Source of the DNA: Pleurocapsa sp. PCC 7319
GTDB taxonomy: Bacteria; Cyanobacteriota; Cyanobacteriia; Cyanobacteriales; Xenococcaceae
Length of the DNA stretch: 64,000 bases
Direction: 5' to 3'
Assembly: GCF_000332195.1 (NCBI RefSeq)
Contig: NZ_KB235922.1
Coordinates: 3,445,322-3,509,321 of the forward strand
The notes beneath the pieces are model-generated. The model did not search any database. It worked only from the letters and a program-made list of their open reading frames with translations, and was not told where the DNA came from. A program made the translations under genes and the position numbers. How positions within the stretch are numbered: position 1 is the stretch's first letter; every line of letters begins with the position of its first letter. Shown one piece after another: positions 53,313 through 62,607 of the stretch.

Positions 53313-54359
53313 CTATCTTAAGTTAGCGGTATTAAATAAAATTGGATTGCTACTACTAACAAGCATTAATAAACGTCGACGATTATTTAAAGCTTTGTCA
53401 TACTTGGGATTGACTCGTAAAGCTTGACTATAGGATTTGATGGCTGCTCTCGTTTCTTCTAGAGCCTCTAATGCGACCCCGCGATTATTCCAAGCAAGAT
53501 GATAATTCGGTTTTAAGGTGATCGCTTCTTCATAAGCAGTAATTGCTGCTTCATAATCATGTAACTGGAGATTAATATTGCCTAAGTTATACCAGGCTTG
53601 ATGTTCCTCGGGATTGAGCTTCAGGATATCTTGATAGACAGAAATTGCCTCGTCATATCTTGCTAATTTATTTAATAATCTACCCAAACCGTACCAAGCA
53701 TGATCGTATTCAGGTTCAAGATCGGTCGCAGCTTGATAAGCTAAAATTGCTCGTTCAAAATCTCCCGTTTTTTCGAAGACTTTGGCTAGTTGATAGTGAG
53801 CCACATGAAAGTCAGTTTTGAGAGCGATCGCTTGCTCAAAGGAGGCGATCGCTTGCTCGTATTTTCCAAGATGTTTATAGGCATTACCTTGGTTATACCA
53901 AGCAGTATGCTCCTGAGGATTAATCTTTATCGCCTGTTGATAAGCAAAAACCGCTTGAGAATATTGTTCAAGATGGCTCAAAGCAATACCTCGACGATAC
54001 CAAGCTTGTTTTAAATCCGGTTGTAGTGATAAGGCTCGATCAAGACAAATTATGGATTCACGATATTTATTTTGCTGTTGCAAAGCAACTCCACGATTGA
54101 GCCAAATTTGATAATGAGTCAATTGAGAATTTTTCTGAGGAAGATAACAAGAAATATTCTGTTCGTATTTTTCTAAATTGGTGACTAATTCCGAGGGAGG
54201 ATTATAAGCATAGTAGGTTTTGTAATTTTTATAGGTTTTATTTTTGTCTCCTTCTACTTGTTTGGAAGTTATAGCAGCGTTTACTGATGATTTTGGGGCA
54301 TTAGCTAACAAGATGCTAGTGGTGATGCCGAAAATAGTTAACCAACGAAAATACTTCAT
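53313..54359 (-). CDS. Exported tetratricopeptide repeat protein
   Basis: 348 aa. Signal peptide (about 1-28, 'LTIFGITTSILLANAPKSS'), then a linker and eight TPR units from about residue 80 to 335, very regular at 34 residues: 'AWYNQGNAYKHLGKYEQAIASFEQA', 'AWYGLGRLLNKLARYDEAISVYQ', 'AWNNRGVALEALEETRAAI'. A protein-interaction scaffold outside the cytoplasm; partners unknown. It lies 37 bp upstream of bcp on the same strand. Confidence 0.87.
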   Translation of the reverse strand: MKYFRWLTIFGITTSILLANAPKSSVNAAITSKQVEGDKNKTYKNYKTYYAYNPPSELVTNLEKYEQNISCYLPQKNSQLTHYQIWLNRGVALQQQNKYRESIICLDRALSLQPDLKQAWYRRGIALSHLEQYSQAVFAYQQAIKINPQEHTAWYNQGNAYKHLGKYEQAIASFEQAIALKTDFHVAHYQLAKVFEKTGDFERAILAYQAATDLEPEYDHAWYGLGRLLNKLARYDEAISVYQDILKLNPEEHQAWYNLGNINLQLHDYEAAITAYEEAITLKPNYHLAWNNRGVALEALEETRAAIKSYSQALRVNPKYDKALNNRRRLLMLVSSSNPILFNTANLR

Positions 54360-54558
54360 GGAGCTTACCTACTTTTTTACTTTTTTTTTCTACCCTAGTA
54401 TTGGGTAATAGTATCTAATCAAAATTAAGAAATAACTGTGATCGTAGTGGGAATAAGTAATATTCCCACGCAAAGATCCTATTCTGCTGTCAAATTTACT
54501 ACTGACTAGTTTCCATTATGAACCCAGTCAGTGAATTTTGAGAGTTAAAAATCTTAAT

Positions 54559-55506
54559 CTAATTACGTTTCCAATTGAGCAGTGCTTCCACAACAGATTG
54601 AGAAATAAAAGGCAGAATAGATTTATTTAAAGCATTATCTTTCCCCTCCGTAAACACAGTCAATAAATAAGGCGGTAAGTTAGGAATTTCGATATAAGCA
54701 GTATCATGACGTACTCGGCTCATCCAACCAGCTTTAGACCATAGTTGAGCATTGACTGGTAATCCTTCTCCCAGAAACCCTGTAATTTGGTTTTCGTCAT
54801 CACTTGCCACAAAATCTACCGGATTAAGACTTCGCTTGAGTAGCTGCATCATTTTTTGTGATCGCTCTCTGGATATGGCAACTCCGCCGATAATACTGTG
54901 TAATAATCTGGCTACCGCATCTGTAGTCAGCATATTACGATTTTCCATCAATTCCCCTAAAAAGGCTTTTTCTCTCCCATAGGCACCGTCACACCAAGTT
55001 TTTTGATTGACATTGATACTTTCTAACTCTTCCCAACCCAGAGATTTAAAATAGCGATTAACTATGTTGCGCTGATTTTGCCACGTTTCAAATGGTTTAG
55101 GAGGTAATTCTGGCCCACTAGTAGTACCTGTTAGAACATCGACAATTAAACTGGTAGCATCATTACTTGACTCGACAATTGCATCGCGAATAGCTCTGTT
55201 TAACTCTAAGGACTCGGCTACCATTTTTCCTTCTAACCATTCTTGTATTGCCACTAAATAAAAGAGTTTGACAATGCTGGCAGGATAAATCCTCTCTACT
55301 CCTCTGTAACTAAATCCTTTAATTGGATATTGCCAAAACTCTGCTGCCGATAATGCTCCTCCAGTATTAACGATTACTGGCTCTTCGTATACAATCCAAG
55401 TAAGGGCAATTTTGTCTCTAGTTATAGTAGGAAATTTCTCTCTTGTGATTTGTAAAATCTCTTGGGCAATTGTAGTTAATTGCTCATCCTGATAGAAAAA
55501 AGGCAT
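54559..55506 (-). CDS. Class A beta-lactamase-fold serine hydrolase
   Basis: 315 aa. The SxxK motif is 'YPASIVKLFYL', the second motif is 'VESSNDATSLIVD' (S-x-N type) and the KTG-like box is 'WSKAGWMSRVRHD'. Without a signal peptide and with a weak KTG box it is more likely a housekeeping hydrolase or peptidoglycan-related enzyme than a resistance lactamase. Stand-alone on the minus strand. Confidence 0.82.
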   Translation of the reverse strand: MPFFYQDEQLTTIAQEILQITREKFPTITRDKIALTWIVYEEPVIVNTGGALSAAEFWQYPIKGFSYRGVERIYPASIVKLFYLVAIQEWLEGKMVAESLELNRAIRDAIVESSNDATSLIVDVLTGTTSGPELPPKPFETWQNQRNIVNRYFKSLGWEELESINVNQKTWCDGAYGREKAFLGELMENRNMLTTDAVARLLHSIIGGVAISRERSQKMMQLLKRSLNPVDFVASDDENQITGFLGEGLPVNAQLWSKAGWMSRVRHDTAYIEIPNLPPYLLTVFTEGKDNALNKSILPFISQSVVEALLNWKRN

Positions 55507-55677
55507 AAAAACTATAGATAAGGAACAGTATTATTCAAACGTTCAGTTTATCGTGTTTAGAACATCAATCATTTTCATGATTATTGGAGTTTCAGACAAA
55601 TTTTGCGACAATAGCAAGAACTTAATTAATTATCGAGTACGTGTTGGGAATGTAACTCAACTCAATTAAAAAATTTA

Positions 55678-56040
55678 ATGGAAACTAGCGATCGCCAATC
55701 TATTGAACCAATTACCAAAATACAAGCATCTAATCTTGAATCTCAACAGCAAAAAAGGAATAATTTTTGGGTAGTTTTTAGCTCTACTTTTGTCACCATT
55801 TTTCTAGCAGAGATGGGAGACAAAACTCAGCTAGTTACCCTCTTAATGAGTGCTGAATCTCAGGCACCTTGGATTGTCTTTTTAGGTGCAGCTTTAGCTT
55901 TAATCGCCACTAGTTTAATTGGGGTTTCTATTGGCTATTGGTTATCAAAAAAACTTACTCCCGAAACTCTAGATTTATCCGTGGCAATTTTACTATTGAT
56001 CATTACCGCCTGGTTAATCAGCGACATCATTAAACTCTAA
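55678..56040 (+). CDS. TMEM165/GDT1 family half-transporter, subunit 1
   Basis: 120 aa with three membrane helices after a 28-residue polar N-terminus. The cation-binding motif is 'LAEMGDKTQLVTLL' (E-x-G-D-[KR]-[TS]). GDT1-family proteins export Mn2+ (and Ca2+) from the cytoplasm; in cyanobacteria the Mnx member protects against Mn toxicity and supplies the thylakoid lumen. Full-length family members have two such repeats; here each repeat is a separate gene, and the partner follows after 26 bp. Confidence 0.88.
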   Translation: METSDRQSIEPITKIQASNLESQQQKRNNFWVVFSSTFVTIFLAEMGDKTQLVTLLMSAESQAPWIVFLGAALALIATSLIGVSIGYWLSKKLTPETLDLSVAILLLIITAWLISDIIKL

Positions 56041-56066
56041 GCTCGTTATAATTAATAATTTAGAAA

Positions 56067-56345
56067 ATGGATTGGCAACTAATTGGGATTAGCTTTATTA
56101 CCGTATTCCTAGCAGAGATTGGCGATAAGAGTCAGCTTGCAGCGATCGCTCTTGGTGGTAGCTCAAATAATCCTCGGGCAGTATTTATTGGCTCAACAGT
56201 AGCCTTGATTTTAGCCAGTTTTCTGGGGGTTTTAGCTGGAGGGGCAGTGGCACAATTCTTACCGGAGAAGCTACTGAAATCTTTCGCAGCACTTGGTTTT
56301 GCAACTATGGCATTAAGAATCTTGTGGGTAGGCGGGCAAGAATAA
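56067..56345 (+). CDS. TMEM165/GDT1 family half-transporter, subunit 2
   Basis: 92 aa, three membrane helices with the second motif copy 'LAEIGDKSQLAAIALG'. It lacks the polar N-terminal extension of subunit 1. The two half-size proteins are expected to form a heteromer equal to one full GDT1 transporter. The start at ATG 56067 is 26 bp after the subunit 1 stop. Confidence 0.88.
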   Translation: MDWQLIGISFITVFLAEIGDKSQLAAIALGGSSNNPRAVFIGSTVALILASFLGVLAGGAVAQFLPEKLLKSFAALGFATMALRILWVGGQE

Positions 56346-56346
56346 A

Positions 56347-56379
56347 GGGCTTCGCCCCAGCTATTAGCTATTAGCTATT
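56347..56379. repeat. GGGCTTCGCCC hairpin followed by (AGCTATT)3
   Basis: GGGC-TTC-GCCC at 56347-56357 is followed by three exact AGCTATT heptamers at 56359-56379. The hairpin plus first heptamer is shared with the left arm of the element at 27078. It sits between convergent genes and may also act as a terminator for the GDT1 pair. Confidence 0.65.
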
Positions 56380-56405
56380 TGATTAACATGATTTCGATAA
56401 AAACC

Positions 56406-58343
56406 TTAATTTAAATTGATGATCTCTATGGGGTCAATTGACTCTGCTGGTTGAAAACCAAAAATACGAGCATAGAAATAATACTCGCTATCTAAAGCCT
56501 TTTTAATATTTTCAGACATCCGAAAGCCATGAGCTTCCTGTTCAAAAGCCACATAGGCAACGGGCAGTCCCTTGGCTTTGATAGCATTAAACATCATCTC
56601 AGCTTGGTTAGGGGGAACAACTTTATCTTCTAAACCTTGAAAAAAGATCACCGGACAATTCAGTTGTTCGGTAAAGTGAATTGGCGATCGCTCTTGATAA
56701 ATTTCCCGTTCTTCAGGGTATTTGCCAACTAAACGATCAAGATAACGAGACTCAAACTTATGAGTATCTTTAGCCAATATTTCTAGGTCGCTAACGCCAT
56801 AATAGCTGGCACCTGCCTTAAAAATATTACGGAAAGTAAGAGCCGCTAGAGTCGTGTATCCCCCAGCACTACTGCCTGTGATTACTAATCTTTCCCCGTC
56901 TACTTTGCCCTGATTTACCAGGTACTTAGCACCATTGACACAATCATCGACATCAACAATTCCCCATTTACCGTCTAGTCGACGACGATATTCTCGACCG
57001 TAGCCAATACTACCGCCATAGTTCACATCTAAGTAACCAAAGCCACGACTTGTCCAATATTGAATGCGAAGGTTTAAATCAACTGAAGCTGCTGCGGTCG
57101 GACCTCCGTGGCTTTTAACAATTAACGGAGGTAACTCTCCTGCTGGGGCAGTGTAATCTTGATTGACGGGTGGATAATACCAGGCATAGGCGGTGAAATT
57201 ATCGGTTGTGGGAAAAGCGATCGCCTGTGGTAAAGATAAATAACCAGGATTGATAGTTAAATCTCCGGTTCGTTTTAATATTTGTTCTTGACCAGTGTCT
57301 AAATCTAATTTAATTACTGCTGTGGTTTCTGTGGGTGTTCCGCCGATAAATACGGCCAAACCGGTTTTTGTAGCTCGTAAATCAGAAATATTAGTATATT
57401 TAGTTTTAATTTCTTTAAATTGCTTAGTTTTAGTATTTATAGTCCCCAAATGCCAGCTACCGTTAGTCGAATAAGCGCAAACTAGACGATCTCGCCCGGC
57501 AAAGGCATAGGTTGACAGTCCAAACACCCAATGGGGATAAGCAAACTCCGCCGCCATTTTGTGTAAAATCTCTACTGAACCATCTTGATTGCGACGATAT
57601 AGATTCCACCAATTAGTGCGATCACTAGCAAAATAAAGCGCGCCAGATGGAGACCACTGGGGTTCACAAATTGACTCAGCTTTTGAGCCGGCTACTAACT
57701 CTGGTTTTGCAATCGAGCCATCATGATCGATCTTGGCTAACCATAAAAAAGTACTATCCCAAGGCATATCGGGATGATTCCAACTCAGCCAAGCTAACCA
57801 TTCACCATTAGGACTCAAACGAGGTGAAGAATAAAAGTCTGCGCCTGTAACTAAATTGCGTATTCTCCCTGTACTTAAATCGATGCTAATAATAGTGCTA
57901 ATTGCTTCGCGATCTCTTGGAGAATGATCTTCACAAACGCAAATCAAACGGTTTCTTGAAGGGTCGACAATGATATCACCATAACGCTGCTGCACTTTGT
58001 TGGTCAGAGCTTGAGGCGGTTTAGGCAAAACTTGCTGATAAATTCTACCATCACTGTAGTTAGAGAAATAAATGGTATCTTGTTCAACTATAAATGCCCC
58101 TCCTCCGTATTCGTGAATTTTGCTCCGTACACTCAAGGGTGAGGGGGTAATACTCTTGATGCCACGTTGCTTAGAATAGCGGACAATTAAATTTCTGCCT
58201 TTTTCTTGGGGTCTTTTCTCTAACCAGTAAATATCATCTCCGTTAACAACAATACTGCCGATACCAATGGTTTTAGAGACAATCAAATTCGAGGTAATGG
58301 GAGATTTCCAAGAACCATATGCCGCAACTTGAGATGTATTCAT
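56406..58343 (-). CDS. S9 family peptidase (prolyl oligopeptidase-like)
   Basis: 645 aa. An N-terminal seven-bladed propeller (about 30-370, WD40/PD40-like 'SPRLSPNGEWLAWLSWNHP', 'EPQWSPSGALYFASDR') is followed by an alpha/beta-hydrolase domain (about 385-640). Catalytic Ser is in 'ITGSSAGGYTTLAAL', Asp in 'GLEDKVVPP' and His in 'EQEAHGFRM'. No signal peptide, so cytoplasmic; probably an oligopeptidase of the dipeptidyl/acylaminoacyl type. Single gene. Confidence 0.92.
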   Translation of the reverse strand: MNTSQVAAYGSWKSPITSNLIVSKTIGIGSIVVNGDDIYWLEKRPQEKGRNLIVRYSKQRGIKSITPSPLSVRSKIHEYGGGAFIVEQDTIYFSNYSDGRIYQQVLPKPPQALTNKVQQRYGDIIVDPSRNRLICVCEDHSPRDREAISTIISIDLSTGRIRNLVTGADFYSSPRLSPNGEWLAWLSWNHPDMPWDSTFLWLAKIDHDGSIAKPELVAGSKAESICEPQWSPSGALYFASDRTNWWNLYRRNQDGSVEILHKMAAEFAYPHWVFGLSTYAFAGRDRLVCAYSTNGSWHLGTINTKTKQFKEIKTKYTNISDLRATKTGLAVFIGGTPTETTAVIKLDLDTGQEQILKRTGDLTINPGYLSLPQAIAFPTTDNFTAYAWYYPPVNQDYTAPAGELPPLIVKSHGGPTAAASVDLNLRIQYWTSRGFGYLDVNYGGSIGYGREYRRRLDGKWGIVDVDDCVNGAKYLVNQGKVDGERLVITGSSAGGYTTLAALTFRNIFKAGASYYGVSDLEILAKDTHKFESRYLDRLVGKYPEEREIYQERSPIHFTEQLNCPVIFFQGLEDKVVPPNQAEMMFNAIKAKGLPVAYVAFEQEAHGFRMSENIKKALDSEYYFYARIFGFQPAESIDPIEIINLN

Positions 58344-59034
58344 GATTTTAATATTTTTACTACTCTTCTCCTACAAAACCCCTAGTCAGCTACACTTAAT
58401 AATTTTTACAGCTTTCTGAGTCCAAATCCTATAGTAATATCTCAGATAGAACCATGTAATAATTGGTAATTATGCGAATTTATGCAAGAAGTCTTTCTTC
58501 TCAATCATCTGCTTAGGTTTTCTCTTTTTTATTGTTTATTTATACTTATATGTAATTTTTTCAAAATAAATGCAGTTTGTCGATGTCAACGCTTTTATCA
58601 GGAATTATTCTGACCTAATGGTGCTAACACTTTTTTTGTTGTCAGAGTTGCATTTTTAATCAGTAATTGTCTGTATGATCGTGACAGAGACTTTGGTTCG
58701 TTAGCATAACCTATGAAATTCATAAACATTGCTTACTCATAAAAGTTACAAAAGTTAATAAATATAGTGTATCCTAGAAGTTGGGGAACAAAAGCAAAAT
58801 TATGTTCAATTAACCCCAGTGTAGCCAAGCAAATACTAAATCTGTTGCAATATGATTAAGAATTAGTAAGCCATCTGCCGAGTTGAGGCTCGACATTGAG
58901 CACGATTGCTTGTTAATAAAAGTAAATGTTGATTCTCATATTCAGTTTAAGAATCTATTTTTACAGACAACAAAATATTTACATCACCAAGAATTTCGTT
59001 CTTACCCAATAAATTCCAGTAAGTTAATCGCGTC
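58344..59034 (+). other. Long intergenic region upstream of the sigma factor gene
   Basis: 691 bp without a gene. It likely holds promoters for the divergent S9 peptidase and for the sigma factor, which would then have a long 5' leader. One inverted repeat TCTGAC / GTCAGA spans about 58609-58646 with inner AACA/TGTT. No riboswitch family is recognised. Confidence 0.4.
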
Positions 59035-59991
59035 ATGAAAACAGCAACCAAATCTAACGACTTAGTTAGAAGCTATCTGAAAGAAATAGGTCGCGTTCCT
59101 CTATTAACACATGAGGAAGAAATTCTTTATGCCAAAAGAGTTCAGAAGGCGATCGCTTTAGCCAAAGTCAAAGAAGATTTAGTCGAAGAGCTAGGAGTAG
59201 AACCCACTGATGCTCAATGGGCGGTAGCAGCCAAGACTTCGCTAGCAGACTTATCGGCTGTAATTGAAGCGGGGGAATCTGCCAAACGGAAAATGGTAGA
59301 GGCCAACTTACGTCTGGTAGTGTCCGTTGCCAAAAAATATCTCAAGCGGAACCTTGACCTTCTAGACTTGATCCAAGAAGGTACAATTGGCATGCAAAGG
59401 GGAGTTGAGAAATTCGATCCCACTAAAGGTTATCGCTTTAGTACTTACGCTTACTGGTGGATTCGTCAAGCTATTACTAGGGCGATCGCGGAAAAAGGTC
59501 GCACGATTCGCTTACCAATACATATCACCGAAAAACTCAACAAAATTAAAAAAGCCCAAAGACAGTTGGCTCAAAAAAAAGGCAGGACTGCTACAATTTC
59601 CGAGTTAGCTAATGAATTAGATCTTACTCCTAAGCAAGTACGAGACTACTTAGAAAAATCTCGCCAGCCAATTTCTTTGGATATCAGAGTTGGGGACAAC
59701 AATGATACTGAACTAGGAGATATGCTAGAAGATACAGGTCAATCTCCGGAAGACTATGCTACTTCTTCTTCTTTGAGGATGGATTTAGATAGACTGATGG
59801 CTGATTTAACCCCTCAACAAAAAGAAGTTATTTCTCTTAGATTTGGTTTAGCTGATGGCAAACCGATGACTCTGGCTAGAATTGGGGAGTGTTTAAGTAT
59901 TAGTAGGGAAAGAGTTAGGCAGATTGAGAGAGAGGCACTTTCCAAATTACGTAAACGAAAGACTGTAATCCGGGAATATTTAGCTAGCTAA
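59035..59991 (+). CDS. RNA polymerase sigma factor, group 2 (RpoD/SigA-like)
   Basis: 318 aa. Region 1.2 ('[21 protein letters not shown]'), region 2 ('[21 protein letters not shown]', '[17 protein letters not shown]'), region 3 and region 4.2 ('[20 protein letters not shown]') are complete. Without the long N-terminal extension of the principal SigA it fits the non-essential group 2 factors (SigB-SigE) that manage stress, dark or nitrogen responses; which one is not clear. A small oddity is Met-Gln in '[10 protein letters not shown]'. The long upstream region suggests complex control. Confidence 0.93.
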   Translation: MKTATKSNDLVRSYLKEIGRVPLLTHEEEILYAKRVQKAIALAKVKEDLVEELGVEPTDAQWAVAAKTSLADLSAVIEAGESAKRKMVEANLRLVVSVAKKYLKRNLDLLDLIQEGTIGMQRGVEKFDPTKGYRFSTYAYWWIRQAITRAIAEKGRTIRLPIHITEKLNKIKKAQRQLAQKKGRTATISELANELDLTPKQVRDYLEKSRQPISLDIRVGDNNDTELGDMLEDTGQSPEDYATSSSLRMDLDRLMADLTPQQKEVISLRFGLADGKPMTLARIGECLSISRERVRQIEREALSKLRKRKTVIREYLAS

Positions 59992-60343
59992 CAAATGCCA
60001 ACACTTTTATCGCTTTAAAATGTCACAGATTCTTCAATTAATAGTAACTAATTAATAAACCTAAGTGAAGCAAGTGAATTATCGGTTTCCCTGGTAGTTA
60101 TTCATTTATTTAACAGTAATTGTTGATTCTGAGAATGCCGTCACTGCTGAGCTTGCTTCTATTATTTTTTGGTCAAAAATGAACTTATTTTAAATCTAGC
60201 TGGGTCGGGAAACTCGCTAATGTCAGTTCGGTTCTACATAACTATTAATTAATTAGAATATGATTAAATTGGAAAGTAATCAAGTTAGTTTAGTTTTAAT
60301 ACAATTACTAAATTTTTTCTAATTCAATCAGGGAGATAAAGTA
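59992..60343. other. Intergenic region, nothing recognised
   Basis: 352 bp, AT-rich. It ends with the ribosome binding site GGGAGAT (60331-60337) of the DUF760 gene. No repeats or terminator stand out. Confidence 0.4.
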
Positions 60344-60670
60344 GTGAAGAGCGAAAGTGGTCCTCAAAACTTATTTCAACATAATGGAGAAGGCAATGCG
60401 CTCTGGCAATATGTCCAATCCCTAAGTCCAGAGACTGTTACTCAACTTTCCCAACCTAATTCTCAGGAAGTATTCCAAATCATAGAGCACAACATCATCG
60501 GATTGTTGGGTAATATTCCCTCTGAACATTTTGATGTTGCAATTAGCACCAACAGAGAAAACTTAGGGCGTTTATTAGCTTCGGCTATGATGAGTGGTTA
60601 TTTCTTGCGTAACGCTGAACAAAGAATGACTTTTGAAAAGTCTTTATCATCAACACAGACTGACAGATGA
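60344..60670 (+). CDS. DUF760 domain-containing protein
   Basis: 108 aa from GTG 60344, supported by GGGAGAT seven bases upstream. DUF760 marks: 'LWQYVQSLSPETVTQLSQPN', 'IIEHNIIGLLGNIPSEHFDV' and 'LGRLLASAMMSGYFLRNAEQR'. The family is found in cyanobacteria and plastids; function unknown. Monocistronic or first of the mutT cluster (123 bp gap). Confidence 0.9.
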   Translation: MKSESGPQNLFQHNGEGNALWQYVQSLSPETVTQLSQPNSQEVFQIIEHNIIGLLGNIPSEHFDVAISTNRENLGRLLASAMMSGYFLRNAEQRMTFEKSLSSTQTDR

Positions 60671-60792
60671 CAATTATAAACGTAAATTAAATTACCAGTC
60701 TAGACAACCTTTATCGATTTATGGTAAGGGTTATTCTATGTTTATTTGTGAGCATATTTTAATGGTTAGCTCAATATAATAATTAACATTCC

Positions 60793-61215
60793 ATGCCAGA
60801 AACACAACTTCCTCTGGTGCATAAGCAAATAGGGGTAGCTTTAATTAGTAATCAACAGGGAAAAATTCTCATAGACCGTAGAAAAACTCAAGGGGAGATG
60901 GGAGGACTTTGGGAATTTCCAGGGGGTAAAATTGAAGTAGGAGAAACAGTAGAAGAGTGTATTAAGCGAGAAATTAAAGAAGAACTAGGAATAGAAATAA
61001 TAGTTGGCAATCACGTAACAACAATATCTCATCGTTATGAGAAATTTATCGTAACCTTATATGTTCACGATTGCCAACATCTAAGTGGAGAGCCACAAGC
61101 ACTAGAGTGTGACGAAATCCTCTGGGTCGACTCATCAGAGTTGAATCAATATCAATTTCCCCAAGCTAATACCCAAATTATAGACATTCTCCAAAAGAGA
61201 GGCATAACAAAATGA
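60793..61215 (+). CDS. mutT: 8-oxo-dGTP diphosphatase MutT (Nudix)
   Basis: 140 aa. The full Nudix box G-x5-E-x7-R-E-U-x-E-E-x-G-U starts at 'GGKIEVGETVEECIKREIKE', ending in 'ELGI'. The N-terminal 'KILIDRRKTQGEMGGLWEFPGG' is the MutT type. It sanitises oxidised nucleotides. The stop overlaps the ATG of the response regulator by 4 bases (ATGA), so the two are co-translated. Confidence 0.92.
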   Translation: MPETQLPLVHKQIGVALISNQQGKILIDRRKTQGEMGGLWEFPGGKIEVGETVEECIKREIKEELGIEIIVGNHVTTISHRYEKFIVTLYVHDCQHLSGEPQALECDEILWVDSSELNQYQFPQANTQIIDILQKRGITK

Positions 61216-62384
61216 ATGCCAAAACAACTTCTGACAATCTGATTATCAGAGAATTTACTGCCCCAAAACAAATCAAGTTGTTTATCTCTCTGCAAAAAAA
61301 CCAGGTAAGTGGGCAGCTGACCTTTACTGACCCGATATCAGAGAATGAGTGGCATTTCTATCTCTACTTAGGTAACATCGTCTATGCAACGGGAGGAGTT
61401 CACCCGATTCGCCGTTGGCAAAGAAATCTCGTTACCAATTTACCTCAAATACCTTTTTCACTTGCTAGTTTGCAGGAACAGCTAACTGAATATGAGGCAG
61501 ATCTCAGCGACAATGTCTGGGAATATGGACAAATATGTAATTGGGTCAAACAGGAGATAATAACGCCTCAACAAGGGAAAAATGCCCTACTATTTGCTGC
61601 TAGAGAAATACTATTTGATGTTACTCAAGCTAGACAGGTAATATGCCGTCTCAATCAAAATGATATTTTAGCTCCTAAATTAGAACCCATTGAACCAGAA
61701 GAATTGATTAAACAAAATCAGCAAATTTGGTCAAGGTGGGAGAACGCCAAAGTTGCAGATCGTTCGCCTAATTTAGCTCCTGTAATTTTACAAGCCAAAG
61801 AGCTACAAGAGAAAACCTCAATTTCTGCTTATCAAAGCTTGTGTAAACTGCTTAATGGGAATAAAAATATTAGGGACTTAGCTGTACAACTGAGAACATC
61901 ACCTCTGCAGGTTATTTCTTCTCTATCACCTTACATTCAATCAGGAATATTTAGTTTAGTTGAAGTTCCTGATTTTCTGGAGTTGTTTACTACTACCGAA
62001 GCACACAACAACTATCAAGACCGTCCCTTAATTGCTTGTGTTGACGATAGTTTGATGATTTCTCAGATGATGGAGCAAATTATCTGTTTGGCAGGCTATC
62101 GTTTTATTTCCATCAACGATCCCATGCAGGCAATATCAACTTTGATCGAATGTCAGCCAGATTTAATTTTTTTAGACATCGTGATGCCCAAAATTAGTGG
62201 CTACGATCTCTGCGCTCAAATGCGCAAACATCAAGAGTTTGCGGAAACACCAATTGTCTTCTTAACTGCGAACTCTGGCATTATTGATCGCCTTAGAGCG
62301 AAGATGGTTGGCTCAACAGATTTTCTGAAGAAAACCGTTGATGCTGATGAATTGTTGCAAAAAGTGGTTGAACTTTTACCTTAG
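61212..62384 (+). CDS. PatA/PilG-type response regulator
   Basis: 390 aa. The N-terminal ~240 residues match the PatA-type effector region (DUF4388-like 'SGQLTFTDPISENEWHFYLYLGNIVYATGG'; internal repeats and winged-helix-like 'NIRDLAVQLRTSPLQVISSL'), followed by a C-terminal REC domain (about 270-390) with 'CVDDSLMISQ', 'DLIFLDIVMPKISGYD' and 'VFLTANSG'. Such regulators (PilG, PixG, TaxP) work in pilus motility and phototaxis chemosensory systems. Overlaps mutT by 4 bases; no Che genes follow. Confidence 0.87.
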   Translation: MNAKTTSDNLIIREFTAPKQIKLFISLQKNQVSGQLTFTDPISENEWHFYLYLGNIVYATGGVHPIRRWQRNLVTNLPQIPFSLASLQEQLTEYEADLSDNVWEYGQICNWVKQEIITPQQGKNALLFAAREILFDVTQARQVICRLNQNDILAPKLEPIEPEELIKQNQQIWSRWENAKVADRSPNLAPVILQAKELQEKTSISAYQSLCKLLNGNKNIRDLAVQLRTSPLQVISSLSPYIQSGIFSLVEVPDFLELFTTTEAHNNYQDRPLIACVDDSLMISQMMEQIICLAGYRFISINDPMQAISTLIECQPDLIFLDIVMPKISGYDLCAQMRKHQEFAETPIVFLTANSGIIDRLRAKMVGSTDFLKKTVDADELLQKVVELLP

Positions 62385-62607
62385 AGATTAAACACAAAGC
62401 TTAATCGAAAATTTATCTTTTGTGAGCGAGAAGACCCTCTTGTCCCTTTATTGGAGGATGTTAATAACTACTCCTGATACCTGAGTTCTTTTCGCTATAA
62501 ATATTAAAGCTTATTAATTATTAATAGGAAACACTTTAGGATATCTTCTAGTAAGATTTACCATTGTCCTAGTGTAATCACATATAAAACTAATAAGTAT
62601 AATTGCT

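Noticed and set aside
54559-55506. Beta-lactam resistance gene
   Set aside because: No signal peptide, a weak KTG box, and chromosomal housekeeping context. More likely a general serine hydrolase.
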